Of a stretch of 64,000 nt of DNA, positions 17,790 to 25,380 are shown piece after piece. Under the pieces are notes generated by a model. The model ran no database searches and was not told the DNA's origin. It saw only the letters and a list, made by a program, of their open reading frames with translations. This DNA comes from Chloroflexota bacterium. Its GTDB lineage: Bacteria; Chloroflexota; UBA11872. The stretch covers positions 62,001 to 126,000 of the forward strand of contig JAJEGF010000004.1 in the NCBI GenBank assembly GCA_022820025.1, given 5' to 3'. The translations under genes were made by a program, and so were the position numbers. The stretch's first letter is position 1. Each line of letters begins with the position of its first letter.

Positions 17790-18037
17790 GCCTTGCCCCG
17801 CATCCCAGCCTCAAGCCCCAGGCCTTCCTGCGCACACTCGTTCGTGCCGTGCTGCCCCGTGGCGAAGGCGTCGTCCTCGATCCGTTCGCCGGCGCCGGAT
17901 CCACCCTCGCCGCCGCCGAGGCCGTGGGCTACCAGAGCATCGGCGTCGAACAGGACGAACGCTATTTCGCGTTGGCCAAAAGAGCGATTCCAAAGCTGAC
18001 CAGCTATATCCCGAACGGAGGTCAGTCGCGGCGGTAG
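17790..18037 (+). pseudogene. C-terminal remnant of the DNA methyltransferase
   Basis: In the frame ending at TAG 18035-18037 the last about 80 codons match the C-terminus of the intact DNA methyltransferase (23481-24638) almost residue for residue: HPSLKPQAFLRTLVRA, VVLDPFAGAGSTLAA, AVGY and AIPKLT. The FAGAGS SAM-binding motif is present, but the catalytic DPPY motif and the HTH domain are missing. The stop codon position and the convergent overlap with the endonuclease fragment are as in the intact pair. Confidence 0.85.
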
Positions 18038-18104
18038 ACCCAACTCTCTCGAAACTTCCGAATCCCATCTTTGTGAAGAGTCGCCGTGCGTGTTCCCAGC
18101 GACG
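18022..18104 (-). pseudogene. C-terminal remnant of the restriction endonuclease
   Basis: On the minus strand the frame reads GTRTATLHKDGIRKFRESW then VYRRD and stop. This matches the last 26 residues of the intact endonuclease (24623-25276), which read GTRTATLHREGIQKFRESW and VYRLD. The overlap with the methyltransferase stump is 16 bp, identical to the intact locus. The homology ends at about 18104, immediately before the DUF2283-like stop codon at 18110-18112. Confidence 0.85.
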
Positions 18105-18109
18105 AACGC

Positions 18110-18262
18110 CTAAGCCGTCTCGCACTCGAGGACCGAAAGGTTGAGGTCCGAGGAACGCTTCGAAAGGTGCAGCAGTTCCACACCAATCACCTCATGCGCC
18201 CCAATGTAGTCCACGATCATCCCCGGCACCGCCGGCAGCGTCTGCCCAATCAGCTCCCGCAT
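18110..18262 (-). pseudogene. Chimeric ORF: methyltransferase N-part fused to DUF2283 C-part
   Basis: A 50-codon open frame from ATG 18262 to TAG 18110. Its first 16 residues (MRELIGQTLPAVPG) match residues about 34-50 of the methyltransferase at 12402-13235, and the rest (from Y-x-G-A-H-E-V-I-G-V-E-L-L-H) matches the C-terminal half of the DUF2283 protein at 16286-16486. The join falls in a stretch where both parents encode P-G-(hydrophobic)3-D. Upstream the methyltransferase homology continues to 18340 (SYYERIVEAGR) but is cut by an in-frame TAG. Whether the short ORF is expressed is unknown. Confidence 0.8.
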
Positions 18263-18345
18263 CCGCGCAAACTCAAGCAGACGCCGCTCCTACCGCCCCG
18301 CCTCCACAATTCTCTCGTAATACGAAAGAATCTTCCGGCCCAACC
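18230..18345 (-). pseudogene. N-terminal remnant of the SAM methyltransferase
   Basis: Minus-strand homology to the start of the methyltransferase at 12402-13235: SYYERIVEAGR matches SYYEGIDEAGR, and LEFARMRELIG is identical. A TAG follows EAGR in frame, and two codons are missing relative to the parent. It runs directly into the chimeric ORF. Confidence 0.75.
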
Positions 18346-18607
18346 GTCTGTTACTCTTCACCATGACACGTCGCCCGTTATAATTCAGTGAACGAACCGA
18401 CCTTCCTAAGGCCAAGTGCCCGACCCGATCCATCGAAATGTTCAACTGTCCGGCAGGAGTTTTCCTCCATGACAAGGGTATACGCAATTTTCACATTTGA
18501 AGCACGACTCTACTCTCACCACTTGGGCGTAGAACCGCTGGCGATATCCCACAACAACTTGAGCGGGCTCACCGGCTCAAAGCCAATCTGCTTAAGGAGA
18601 TGAGCTT
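18346..18607 (+). other. AT-rich leader region of the ATPase operon
   Basis: A perfect TATAAT lies at 18379-18384 but without a clear -35 box. A 44-codon ORF (18469-18603, MTRVYAIFTF...) ends 4 nt before the ATPase start, and its last codons overlap the ATPase ribosome binding site aaggag. It could be a leader peptide or chance. Nothing else was recognised. Confidence 0.35.
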
Positions 18608-20038
18608 ATGATCAAGAAGCTTAGATTATTCAACTTCAAAGCTTTTGAAGACACCGGTAGTCTGGATCTCAGGCCAATCACAGTGCTCGCAGGCCCCAAC
18701 AGTGGAGGAAAGAGCTCTGTACTACAAAGTCTCCTGCTTTTGAAGCAAACGCTGGCAGGACGCCCTGAGATCAATTTGAATCTCGATGGCCAGTACTTAC
18801 AGTTTTCGGATTTTAGCGAGCTAGTATTCGGCAGGCCTTCGCTGTCCAAGTCCGCTATCACTTATCAATTCCTCATCGAGTCTCCAATGCCGCGAGAGTA
18901 TGTGCCACGTTACTTCTCGAATCCACCACCGTTCGACGGCGACGAGGACGCGACTCTCCGGAGCGACATTGAAATGACGTTTCGCTACAGACGACAGGAG
19001 CTCCGCGACTCTGCAATCCTCGATCAGTTCAAGATTGAATCAAGACTAGGCGAATTAAGAGGACCCTTTTTTCGTGCCTCCTACAGAGATGGCCGGTACA
19101 AGGCTAGCATGGCCGGAAAGAACGTAAGACGTCGGTTAGCATCTTTCAAGGGACAGCGGATTGATACGGTGCATGGAAGACACTTTCTTCCGCAATTTTT
19201 GGTGTTGGAGGCCGACGGTGACAGTGACTATCGACAGCATCTGACCTTAGACGCAATATTTCGCAATCCATTGAATAGATTACGAGAAGAACTCGAGGTT
19301 CAGCTTGGATACTTAGGACCACTACGCCAGCGACCTCAACGAGCCTATCTCCATTCGGGAAATCCAACAATTGACATAGGCGAGAGCGGCGAATACGCCG
19401 CACAAGTCCTTTGGCGAGAAAGAAATCGCAAAATCTCCTATTCGACCGGTATCGGTGAAGATCCCCAAGAAACAACCCTACTCGAAGCGGTCAACGATGC
19501 GTTCGCTCGAATTGGAATGCTCCAGCCAGTCACCGTGAAATCCGAGCGTTCGGTTATGTATCAGATCCTCTTTCTCTTGGAGGGATCCAGGACGAAGCAA
19601 ACGACAACAATAGCCGACGTGGGCTTCGGAGTGAGTCAACTACTACCTATCTTGGTGATTGGTTTGCGGCTAGGCAAAGAGTCACTTTTGATGCTAGAGC
19701 AGCCTGAGATTCATTTGCATCCTAGGTTGCAGGCCAACTTAGCCGATTTTCTCCTAACGTTGGCCACGAACGGTCGACGGATCATAATCGAAACTCACAG
19801 CGATCACTTCATCAATAGGCTAAGGCGGCGCATTGCTGAAGACTCAACAAACCAACTTCAAGACTCAGTTAGTATTCTATTTGTCAATCCACCGGTAGAG
19901 GGTCGTGGGGCGAAAGTCGAGCCATTGCAGATAGATAAGTATGGTGTAATCCGGAATTGGCCTCCGGGGTTTTTGCCTGAGGCAGCAGACGAGGCCCAGG
20001 CTATATTTTTGGCCGGGATGAACAAGCGAGGATTATAG
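18608..20038 (+). CDS. ABC-like AAA ATPase with DUF3696 C-terminus
   Basis: A 476-aa ATPase preceded by a strong ribosome binding site (aaggag). Walker A is GPNSGGKSS at residues 30-38, the signature motif lies in DVGFGVSQLLPILV (about 338-351), Walker B is LLMLEQPEIHLHP (about 360), and the H-loop is IIETHSDHF (about 395). Together these define the AAA_15/AAA_21 family related to SMC/OLD ATPases. The tail (VNPPVEGRGAKVEPLQIDKYG, about 425-446) fits DUF3696. Family members usually act with a second, effector protein in phage defence or plasmid interference. The gene is distinctly AT-rich and sits 4 nt before a second AT-rich gene. Confidence 0.8.
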   Translation: MIKKLRLFNFKAFEDTGSLDLRPITVLAGPNSGGKSSVLQSLLLLKQTLAGRPEINLNLDGQYLQFSDFSELVFGRPSLSKSAITYQFLIESPMPREYVPRYFSNPPPFDGDEDATLRSDIEMTFRYRRQELRDSAILDQFKIESRLGELRGPFFRASYRDGRYKASMAGKNVRRRLASFKGQRIDTVHGRHFLPQFLVLEADGDSDYRQHLTLDAIFRNPLNRLREELEVQLGYLGPLRQRPQRAYLHSGNPTIDIGESGEYAAQVLWRERNRKISYSTGIGEDPQETTLLEAVNDAFARIGMLQPVTVKSERSVMYQILFLLEGSRTKQTTTIADVGFGVSQLLPILVIGLRLGKESLLMLEQPEIHLHPRLQANLADFLLTLATNGRRIIIETHSDHFINRLRRRIAEDSTNQLQDSVSILFVNPPVEGRGAKVEPLQIDKYGVIRNWPPGFLPEAADEAQAIFLAGMNKRGL

Positions 20039-20042
20039 TCAA

Positions 20043-20930
20043 GTGTTTCTTACTGCGTTCGATCCGGATCTGCTCATTTACAGCGAGGCACACTGGCGTA
20101 CAAGGCAACATTGTTTCTACAAGCGTGCCGGAGCACTCGCCGAGCACAGGGATGCGAATAGGTATTACGGCCAGTCAATTGCTATTTCGCACGAGCTGGC
20201 GGCGTTGGTTTACCAGTCATTTCCGTGGCACGATTCTTATCGAAGCATCCCTGAGCTGCGAGATTTGCGACAGTTCGTTCTTGAGGATCTAGGTAGAGTC
20301 TGTAAAATCATGCACCGGCCACGAGCGTCCGAAGTGACTTTTCAACCGGAGGGCGTCACTTGCGTTAAGATTTCGGATGACGAAGTCATAGAACTATGGA
20401 AAGATCTGCTAGCTGTCTGCCTCGACCGAGAAGTGGCATTGGGCGTCGATTTTCAGATCGCGACTTGGCCTTCAGCGATTGTTACGAGTGGGTGCGACCA
20501 TCTCCGCCTGTCTATATTCTGCCAGTCAGCTTGTGAGTCTCATCGTATTCCGTTGGTATGGAGCGGTGCGAGTTGGAAGCGACGATTAAGGTTTCGTGAT
20601 TTCTGGCCTGATTTACATAGGTGCGTAGAACTCTATTCCCAAGCCAGCATCGCTGGACTCGGCACTCGTGGATCGAAGACCCCAGTGGCTTTCGATTGCA
20701 CTGATGACTTCTGGAAATCAGTTTCGAAGTTCTGTCAGCCAACTATGCGGCATCGTTTGATCAAGGCAGTATCCAAGAAAGTGCACGGCATACACGACGC
20801 GACTCTAGGTGACGAGAGGATAGGTTCCCTGCGCAGATTTAGAGTAACGAAGTTCTGGAGAGTGCACTATCGCGATCTTGGAGATCGAATTGTGCTCGAC
20901 GAATTTGGCCCGCATGATATGGGTATCTAG
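20043..20930 (+). CDS. Unrecognised 295-aa ATPase partner, RelE-like C-terminus
   Basis: It starts at GTG 20043, 4 nt after the ATPase stop, and is similarly AT-rich, so the two form one transferred operon. The body (N-terminal FDPDLLIYSEAHW, middle VALGVDFQIATWPSA and LRLSIFCQS) matches no family recognised. The last 30 residues, RRFRVTKFWRVHYRDLGD then RIVLDEFGPHDMG, show the alternating strand pattern with R-x-x-R-V-x-Y and final G-x-H-D seen at the C-terminus of RelE/HigB-like ribonuclease toxins. An effector role next to the ATPase is inferred from position and this motif. No catalytic residue set can be named with confidence. Confidence 0.55.
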   Translation: MFLTAFDPDLLIYSEAHWRTRQHCFYKRAGALAEHRDANRYYGQSIAISHELAALVYQSFPWHDSYRSIPELRDLRQFVLEDLGRVCKIMHRPRASEVTFQPEGVTCVKISDDEVIELWKDLLAVCLDREVALGVDFQIATWPSAIVTSGCDHLRLSIFCQSACESHRIPLVWSGASWKRRLRFRDFWPDLHRCVELYSQASIAGLGTRGSKTPVAFDCTDDFWKSVSKFCQPTMRHRLIKAVSKKVHGIHDATLGDERIGSLRRFRVTKFWRVHYRDLGDRIVLDEFGPHDMGI

Positions 20931-21373
20931 CCGATGGACGCGTGCTCATCTATGGGCGTCGAGGGTCGGGGAGTTCGATAACTCCTGGATGTAGTAGCGA
21001 TAAGTTTGTGCACTTGGGCTTGTAGGCGAGTCCGAAAACATGGAGCGAAGCGTAGTGTACTCGTAGACCATATACGAAGTGGTCGTCAAGAGTAATGGTT
21101 AAAGCTGATGTCGCGCGATCGCTCTATTTGGGAAAGTCGTTGGCAGAATCTCGGTTGTTCAGTTTACCATGTCACAACACTCTGCCCCAGGCGTCTGGCT
21201 ATTGAGGCCGATTGACGTGGGTCACGTATACACGACTTGGCCATGGCGTTAACGTGCAAGTAGCCCGTAACACCCGTGCACATAGTTCAACTGACAGCCA
21301 GTCAGATTGGCCCAGCGATGCATTTGGGCGGCATGGGCCGGCACGCTGGTGGCGGTCGCGCGGGAGTTCGGTA
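20931..21373. other. AT-rich spacer, no gene recognised
   Basis: About 440 nt between the partner gene and the Asp-box remnant. No convincing ORF, hairpin or promoter was found. An ORF from 21212 runs in frame into the Asp-box remnant but has no recognisable sequence before 21374. Confidence 0.5.
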
Positions 21374-21575
21374 TTGCCCAACCCGAGCATCACCCCGCTA
21401 GCCCAGACTCTAAAATCGCCGCCCAGGTTTCCGATTCCAGCCTTTTTCGTCATCGACGGCCAGTTCGTCGCCAGCGACGGCGAGATTTAGCACCATGCCG
21501 TCCTCTGCACCACGCACCGCATCTCCGACTTTCGATCGCTCGCTATGGATCTTCGCTGCAAAGGTTCGGGGAAGT
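21374..21575 (+). pseudogene. Internally deleted copy of the Asp-box gene
   Basis: TTG CCC AAC at 21374 begins a match to the first 24 codons of the gene at 14824 (LPNPSITPLAQ against MPNPNVTPLAQ), with a 1-nt deletion before the conserved KIAAQV segment. It then jumps to the equivalent of residue about 80 (VIDGQ against VVDGQ), and then to the last 30 codons (LCTTHRISDFRSLAMDLR against LCTIHRIPNFRTLAMDLR). About 80 percent of the gene is missing and the frame is broken. Confidence 0.85.
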
Positions 21576-21673
21576 GGCAACTTGTGGTTGACCGTCGCTC
21601 GCCATAGGATGGTCTCTCCTGAGCGCCCATTGCCCCGATTGCCATACCGCAAGAGGTCGATCCTTAGAATCAC

Positions 21674-22588
21674 ATGAGTCGTGATTTGGAAGACTCCTGG
21701 GCTGTCATCGTCAATCCCACAGCCGGTCGAGGCAAGGCCGCCAGGGCTGCGAAGCTTCTGATGGCGGCCCTGGAAGAACGTGAAGCAAAGGCTGACCTCT
21801 TGCTGACCAGCGGTCCGGGACATGCAGTTCAGCTCGCCCGTCGGGCGAGTGAATTAGGCGCTAACAGCATCGTCGCCTGCGGTGGCGACGGTACGATTCA
21901 CGAAGCCATCAACGGCATCATGTCTTCAGGCTCGAGGTCCACGCTGGGCATTCTCGCCGGCGGCACCTGCAATGATCTTGCCTATGCCCTGGGTCTCCCC
22001 GGCAATCCCACCGAAGCGATTCCCAGGATTCTTGAACTGAACGTAAAGAGCATCGACCTGGGCCGGGTTGATCTGGGCGGGAATGATCACAAGTACTTCG
22101 CCACCATTGCCACTCTTGGCTTCGATAGCGAAGTCAGTGAATTCGTCGACGCCGGTCGCTGCCCGTCGTTTCTTGGAGCTTCGGCGTCCTACCTGTACGC
22201 GGCAGTCCTGAGTCTATTCACGTACAGGTTTCCCCGCGTGACCTTGCAGGGCGACTTCGGAACGTTCAGCGGGCCGCTCCTCCTGGCGGCAATTGGCAAC
22301 ACCGATCGATACGGTGCCCGCATACGAATCACCCCGGCCGCACAGCCGGATGATGGCCTCTTCGACGTGTGTATGGTTCGACAAGTATCGAAGCTCGAAG
22401 TCCTGCGAGTCATGCCGCGAACATTCAGCGGAAAACACGTCACCCACCCGGCCGTTCGCATCGAACGCACCCGCCAGCTTCAAATCGATACCGAACGCCC
22501 CCTATGGATCTGGGCCGACGGCGAACGCCTCGCCCAAACACCAATTACTGTCGAAATAGTCCCAGGAGCTATACAGGTTATACTGTAA
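21674..22588 (+). CDS. Diacylglycerol/lipid kinase family protein (YegS/DagK-like)
   Basis: A 304-aa ATP-dependent lipid kinase. N-terminal IVNPTAGRGKA, then the catalytic-domain nucleotide motif VACGGDGTIHEAINGI (about residues 69-84) and LGILAGGTCNDLAYALGLP (about 95-113), with Thr-Cys where most members have Gly-Thr-x-Asn. The C-terminal domain has GLFDVCMV and ends WADGERLAQTPITVEIVPG. It phosphorylates diacylglycerol or a related lipid at the membrane surface. ATG 21674 sits 3 nt after TAGAAT (21665-21670), a possible -10 element. It is intact, in contrast to the remnants on both sides. Confidence 0.88.
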   Translation: MSRDLEDSWAVIVNPTAGRGKAARAAKLLMAALEEREAKADLLLTSGPGHAVQLARRASELGANSIVACGGDGTIHEAINGIMSSGSRSTLGILAGGTCNDLAYALGLPGNPTEAIPRILELNVKSIDLGRVDLGGNDHKYFATIATLGFDSEVSEFVDAGRCPSFLGASASYLYAAVLSLFTYRFPRVTLQGDFGTFSGPLLLAAIGNTDRYGARIRITPAAQPDDGLFDVCMVRQVSKLEVLRVMPRTFSGKHVTHPAVRIERTRQLQIDTERPLWIWADGERLAQTPITVEIVPGAIQVIL

Positions 22589-22794
22589 GATAAGCCATGT
22601 CCAAGATGATATACGAAGGTGCCCATTGGCACCTCTGATTGATCTCGTAGAAGAATAGTAGAAGCACCGTGCTTACGACGGTCGGAAATCACTCTCTCCG
22701 CCGGCTATAGAAAAGGACATGAAGCGAGGGCAACGCGCACAGGCTCGGGCAACGTACTCCAGCAACCTGAACGACAGACGAAGAACAAACCACG

Positions 22795-22911
22795 GCCGAC
22801 TACTGGATCGTATTAGACTCCGGCGCCAACCAGTGAGCCGACTTCTCGGACACCGCCAGCTTCTCCGCCGGCCACTGCGAGCGATACGACCTGACGCGGG
22901 AATACGTGCTC
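22795..22911 (+). pseudogene. C-terminal remnant of the DUF3224 gene
   Basis: Thirty-nine codons (ADYWIVLDSGANQ, stop, ADFSDTASFSAGHCERYDL and TREYVL) align without gaps to the end of the DUF3224 protein at 16670-17059 (ADYQVVQGSATDQLTGL and so on). The in-frame TGA replaces the Leu after DQ. Nucleotide similarity continues past the original stop to about 22942 (cgctgatccc in both) and more weakly upstream to about 22750. Confidence 0.85.
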
Positions 22912-23084
22912 TCTCTCGCTCGCCGTACCTCGCTGATCCCTGATGGTCCCGGACAGGCCGGGTGCGACGCTCTGCCATAGGCGGGGAGAGCCGCTGACGC
23001 CGAGTCATCTCGTCCTGTTCGGCGCGGGAGCCTACGTCGCTGCGCCGGGTAGCATTCGCGTCCGTTGCCACGGAGAACTCGCCA

Positions 23085-23294
23085 ATGGCACAGCAAACGA
23101 CGCCGACCACAACACCGCAGGGGGAACCACCCAGGCAACAGGCGCAACTCGTGCGACACGATCCGCCATTCGGTTACTGGGTCCGTGCCGGACTCGGCAT
23201 CGGCGTCGGACTGGTGCTCGGATACCTCATCTTGGCGCTGATGACCCTTATCGTCGTCGCCGTACTGGGAGTCGGTCTGCCAGCGTTCTTCTAG
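23085..23294 (+). CDS. Small single-pass membrane protein
   Basis: A 69-aa protein starting at ATG 23085 with ggagaa upstream. Residues 1-28 are polar (Gln/Thr/Pro-rich). Residues about 31-66 are a long Gly/Leu/Val hydrophobic stretch (GIGVGLVLGYLILAL, then LIVVAVLGVGLPAFF) that may cross the membrane once or fold as a hairpin. No family recognised. Confidence 0.5.
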   Translation: MAQQTTPTTTPQGEPPRQQAQLVRHDPPFGYWVRAGLGIGVGLVLGYLILALMTLIVVAVLGVGLPAFF

Positions 23295-23480
23295 CTCTGG
23301 TCTTCGGGCAACGGTTCGATGCCATGCGCGTCAGCAGACCGGAGTTTCACGGCGAGCGACGCTTGCTGCGCCGTGGCCGCCATCCACTGTTCGCGGCATC
23401 ACCTCGCACGTCTGAGGTTCCCACTGTCCGATTGCGGATGACCTTGACCAAAGACGTCCCGACGTCTAAAGTCCAGTCAA

Positions 23481-24638
23481 ATGACCGACGAGCACGCGCG
23501 CCAGGCGCCCGGACGGGTACGGGACGGCATCGTTCAGGTGATGGCGCATACGTCGCAGCCGCTGTCCGTAAAGGAGATCGAGGAGCGCGTATCCCAGGTC
23601 GCGGGTCAGACCCGAGGTTCCTCCATTCGCTCATATCTGCGGCTAAACACCCCGGGCGTGTTCGCCCGCGAGCGACGAGGCGTCTACCGGCTTCAATCAT
23701 CGGCCGAAACCGGCGTCCAGCGCGAGCTTCCGGCACTTAGCGAATGGGAGGCGCCCGCGTCGTTCGGCCAGGCGACACTGCACCACGCCGACTGCTTCGA
23801 CTGGCTGCGCGAGCAGGACGACAACAGCATTCACGCTGTCGTGACGGATCCACCCTATGGCCTGCACGAATACACCAACGAGCAGCAGGCCAAGCTACGC
23901 AAGGGCAAGGGTGGCGTATGGCGGATTCCCCCATCGTTCGACGGGCATCGACGCTCGCCATTGCCGCGGTTTACAACGCTGACGCCCGAGCAGCTCAACG
24001 ACATCCGAACGTTCTTCTTCGTCTGGGCCCGCCTGCTGCTCCCCAAGCTAGTGCCGGGCGCGCAAGTGGTCGTGGCTTCCAATCCCCTGCTGTCGTATCT
24101 CGTTTCAGGGGCGCTAGCCGATGCGGGATTGGAGCGCCGCGGTGAGATTGCCCGACTCACCATGACCATGCGCGGAGGCGACCGGCCAAAGGCCGCGCAC
24201 AAGGAGTACTCGGAAGTTAGCGTGATGCCCCGCTCCATGTGGGAACCCTGGGTGATCTACCGCAAGCCCATCGAGGGACGCGTCCAGGACAACCTGCGAA
24301 CCTGGGGAACGGGCGGCTTCCGCCGACCGAATCCCGACAAACCGTTTGGCGACGTCATCGCCTCCGCCCCGACCCGAAAGGCCGAGCGCGACCTGGCTCC
24401 GCATCCCAGCCTCAAGCCCCAGGCCTTCCTGCGTACGCTCGTGCGAGCGGCGTTACCGCTGGGGGAAGGTGTTGTTCTCGACCCGTTTGCGGGCGCCGGA
24501 TCGACTCTGGCAGCGTCTGAAGCCGTCGGCTACAGAAGCGTAGGAATCGAAAAGGACCTGCTGTATTTCGAGATGGCCAAAGAGGCCATACCCAAACTCA
24601 CGGACTATTCGCCCACCAACGGTCAGTCGAGCCGGTAG
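23481..24638 (+). CDS. DNA methyltransferase of an R-M system, with N-terminal HTH
   Basis: A 385-aa adenine/cytosine-N4-type DNA methyltransferase. Residues about 12-72 form a winged helix (IVQVMAHTSQPLSVKEIEE ... VFARERRGVYRL) like the HARE-HTH domains often fused to R-M proteins. The catalytic motif DPPYGLHEY lies at about 120-128 and the SAM-binding FAGAGSTLAASEAVGY at about 340-355, an N-terminal DPPY order as in beta-class enzymes. It overlaps the convergent endonuclease by 16 bp. A C-terminal stump of a second copy lies at 17790-18037. TAAAGT ends 8 nt before the ATG, possibly the -10. Confidence 0.88.
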   Translation: MTDEHARQAPGRVRDGIVQVMAHTSQPLSVKEIEERVSQVAGQTRGSSIRSYLRLNTPGVFARERRGVYRLQSSAETGVQRELPALSEWEAPASFGQATLHHADCFDWLREQDDNSIHAVVTDPPYGLHEYTNEQQAKLRKGKGGVWRIPPSFDGHRRSPLPRFTTLTPEQLNDIRTFFFVWARLLLPKLVPGAQVVVASNPLLSYLVSGALADAGLERRGEIARLTMTMRGGDRPKAAHKEYSEVSVMPRSMWEPWVIYRKPIEGRVQDNLRTWGTGGFRRPNPDKPFGDVIASAPTRKAERDLAPHPSLKPQAFLRTLVRAALPLGEGVVLDPFAGAGSTLAASEAVGYRSVGIEKDLLYFEMAKEAIPKLTDYSPTNGQSSR

Positions 24639-25276
24639 ACCCAGCTTTCTCGAAACTTCTGGATTCCTTCTCTGTGAAGAGTTGCGGTGCGTGTTCCCAG
24701 CTCTGAACGAGGGTTCTTCCGAAAGTCATCAAGTGTGACGTGGCCGAGATAGATGCTGGTGAAGGTCATGGGCGATCGATTCATGGCCGGTTCTGTCTCG
24801 GTATCCACTCGATACACGAACACGCACATCCACTGCTCGCGCGCGCCATGCATGTCGACCGCCCCACCACGATTGCGCGTGGACTTGATCTCAACGCCCT
24901 CACTACCAGACTTGATCGCATTATTGGGATACACACCTTGTACCAGCAGATCGGGATGCCCGTTGTGATATCTGTTCTCGGTCAGAACGCGCGAATGCTT
25001 GGCGAGGCTAGACGTCAACATGTCGGACAGAACACCGGACATGATGGCCGGGCGCAGCATGTCATCCAGCCGCTGAAAGCCTCGTGACGTGAGGTGCGAA
25101 TTGACATCGAAAAAGAAGTCGTAAATGTCTTGCAGCGCAATCTGAAAGTCCTGCAGGCGAAGCTCAAATGGCAAATCGACGTTGGCGTTGAAGCGCGAAG
25201 CATCCACAACGTTGCGTGCTATTGGCATTGAGGTATCCGGCAGCTCTCGCGGGCGTGCAGAGAGCGCTGCGCTCAC
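24623..25276 (-). CDS. Type II restriction endonuclease, PD-(D/E)xK type
   Basis: A 217-aa protein, convergent with and overlapping the methyltransferase, so it is the cognate nuclease. The PD-(D/E)xK core is visible: HPDLLVQG (Pro108-Asp109) followed by GVEIKSTR (Glu129-x-Lys131). The rest is alpha/beta with no further family match, so the recognition site cannot be stated. Translation may start at Met17 (25228), where conservation looks better. The last 26 residues are preserved in the remnant at 18022-18104. Confidence 0.82.
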   Translation of the reverse strand: MSAALSARPRELPDTSMPIARNVVDASRFNANVDLPFELRLQDFQIALQDIYDFFFDVNSHLTSRGFQRLDDMLRPAIMSGVLSDMLTSSLAKHSRVLTENRYHNGHPDLLVQGVYPNNAIKSGSEGVEIKSTRNRGGAVDMHGAREQWMCVFVYRVDTETEPAMNRSPMTFTSIYLGHVTLDDFRKNPRSELGTRTATLHREGIQKFRESWVYRLD

Positions 25277-25380
25277 ATCGGAGTTCTATCGGGTGGTCAG
25301 TCTAGGCCAGGGAAACGCCTCTCGTTCCTGCTGAGTGTCCACTAGCATCATGAAGACGCCGCGCCGCATGGAGCCCAAGC

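Noticed and set aside
20931-21373. Possible tRNA or attachment site beside the AT-rich operon
   Set aside because: No cloverleaf or direct repeat bordering 18.4-21.3 kb could be found by eye.
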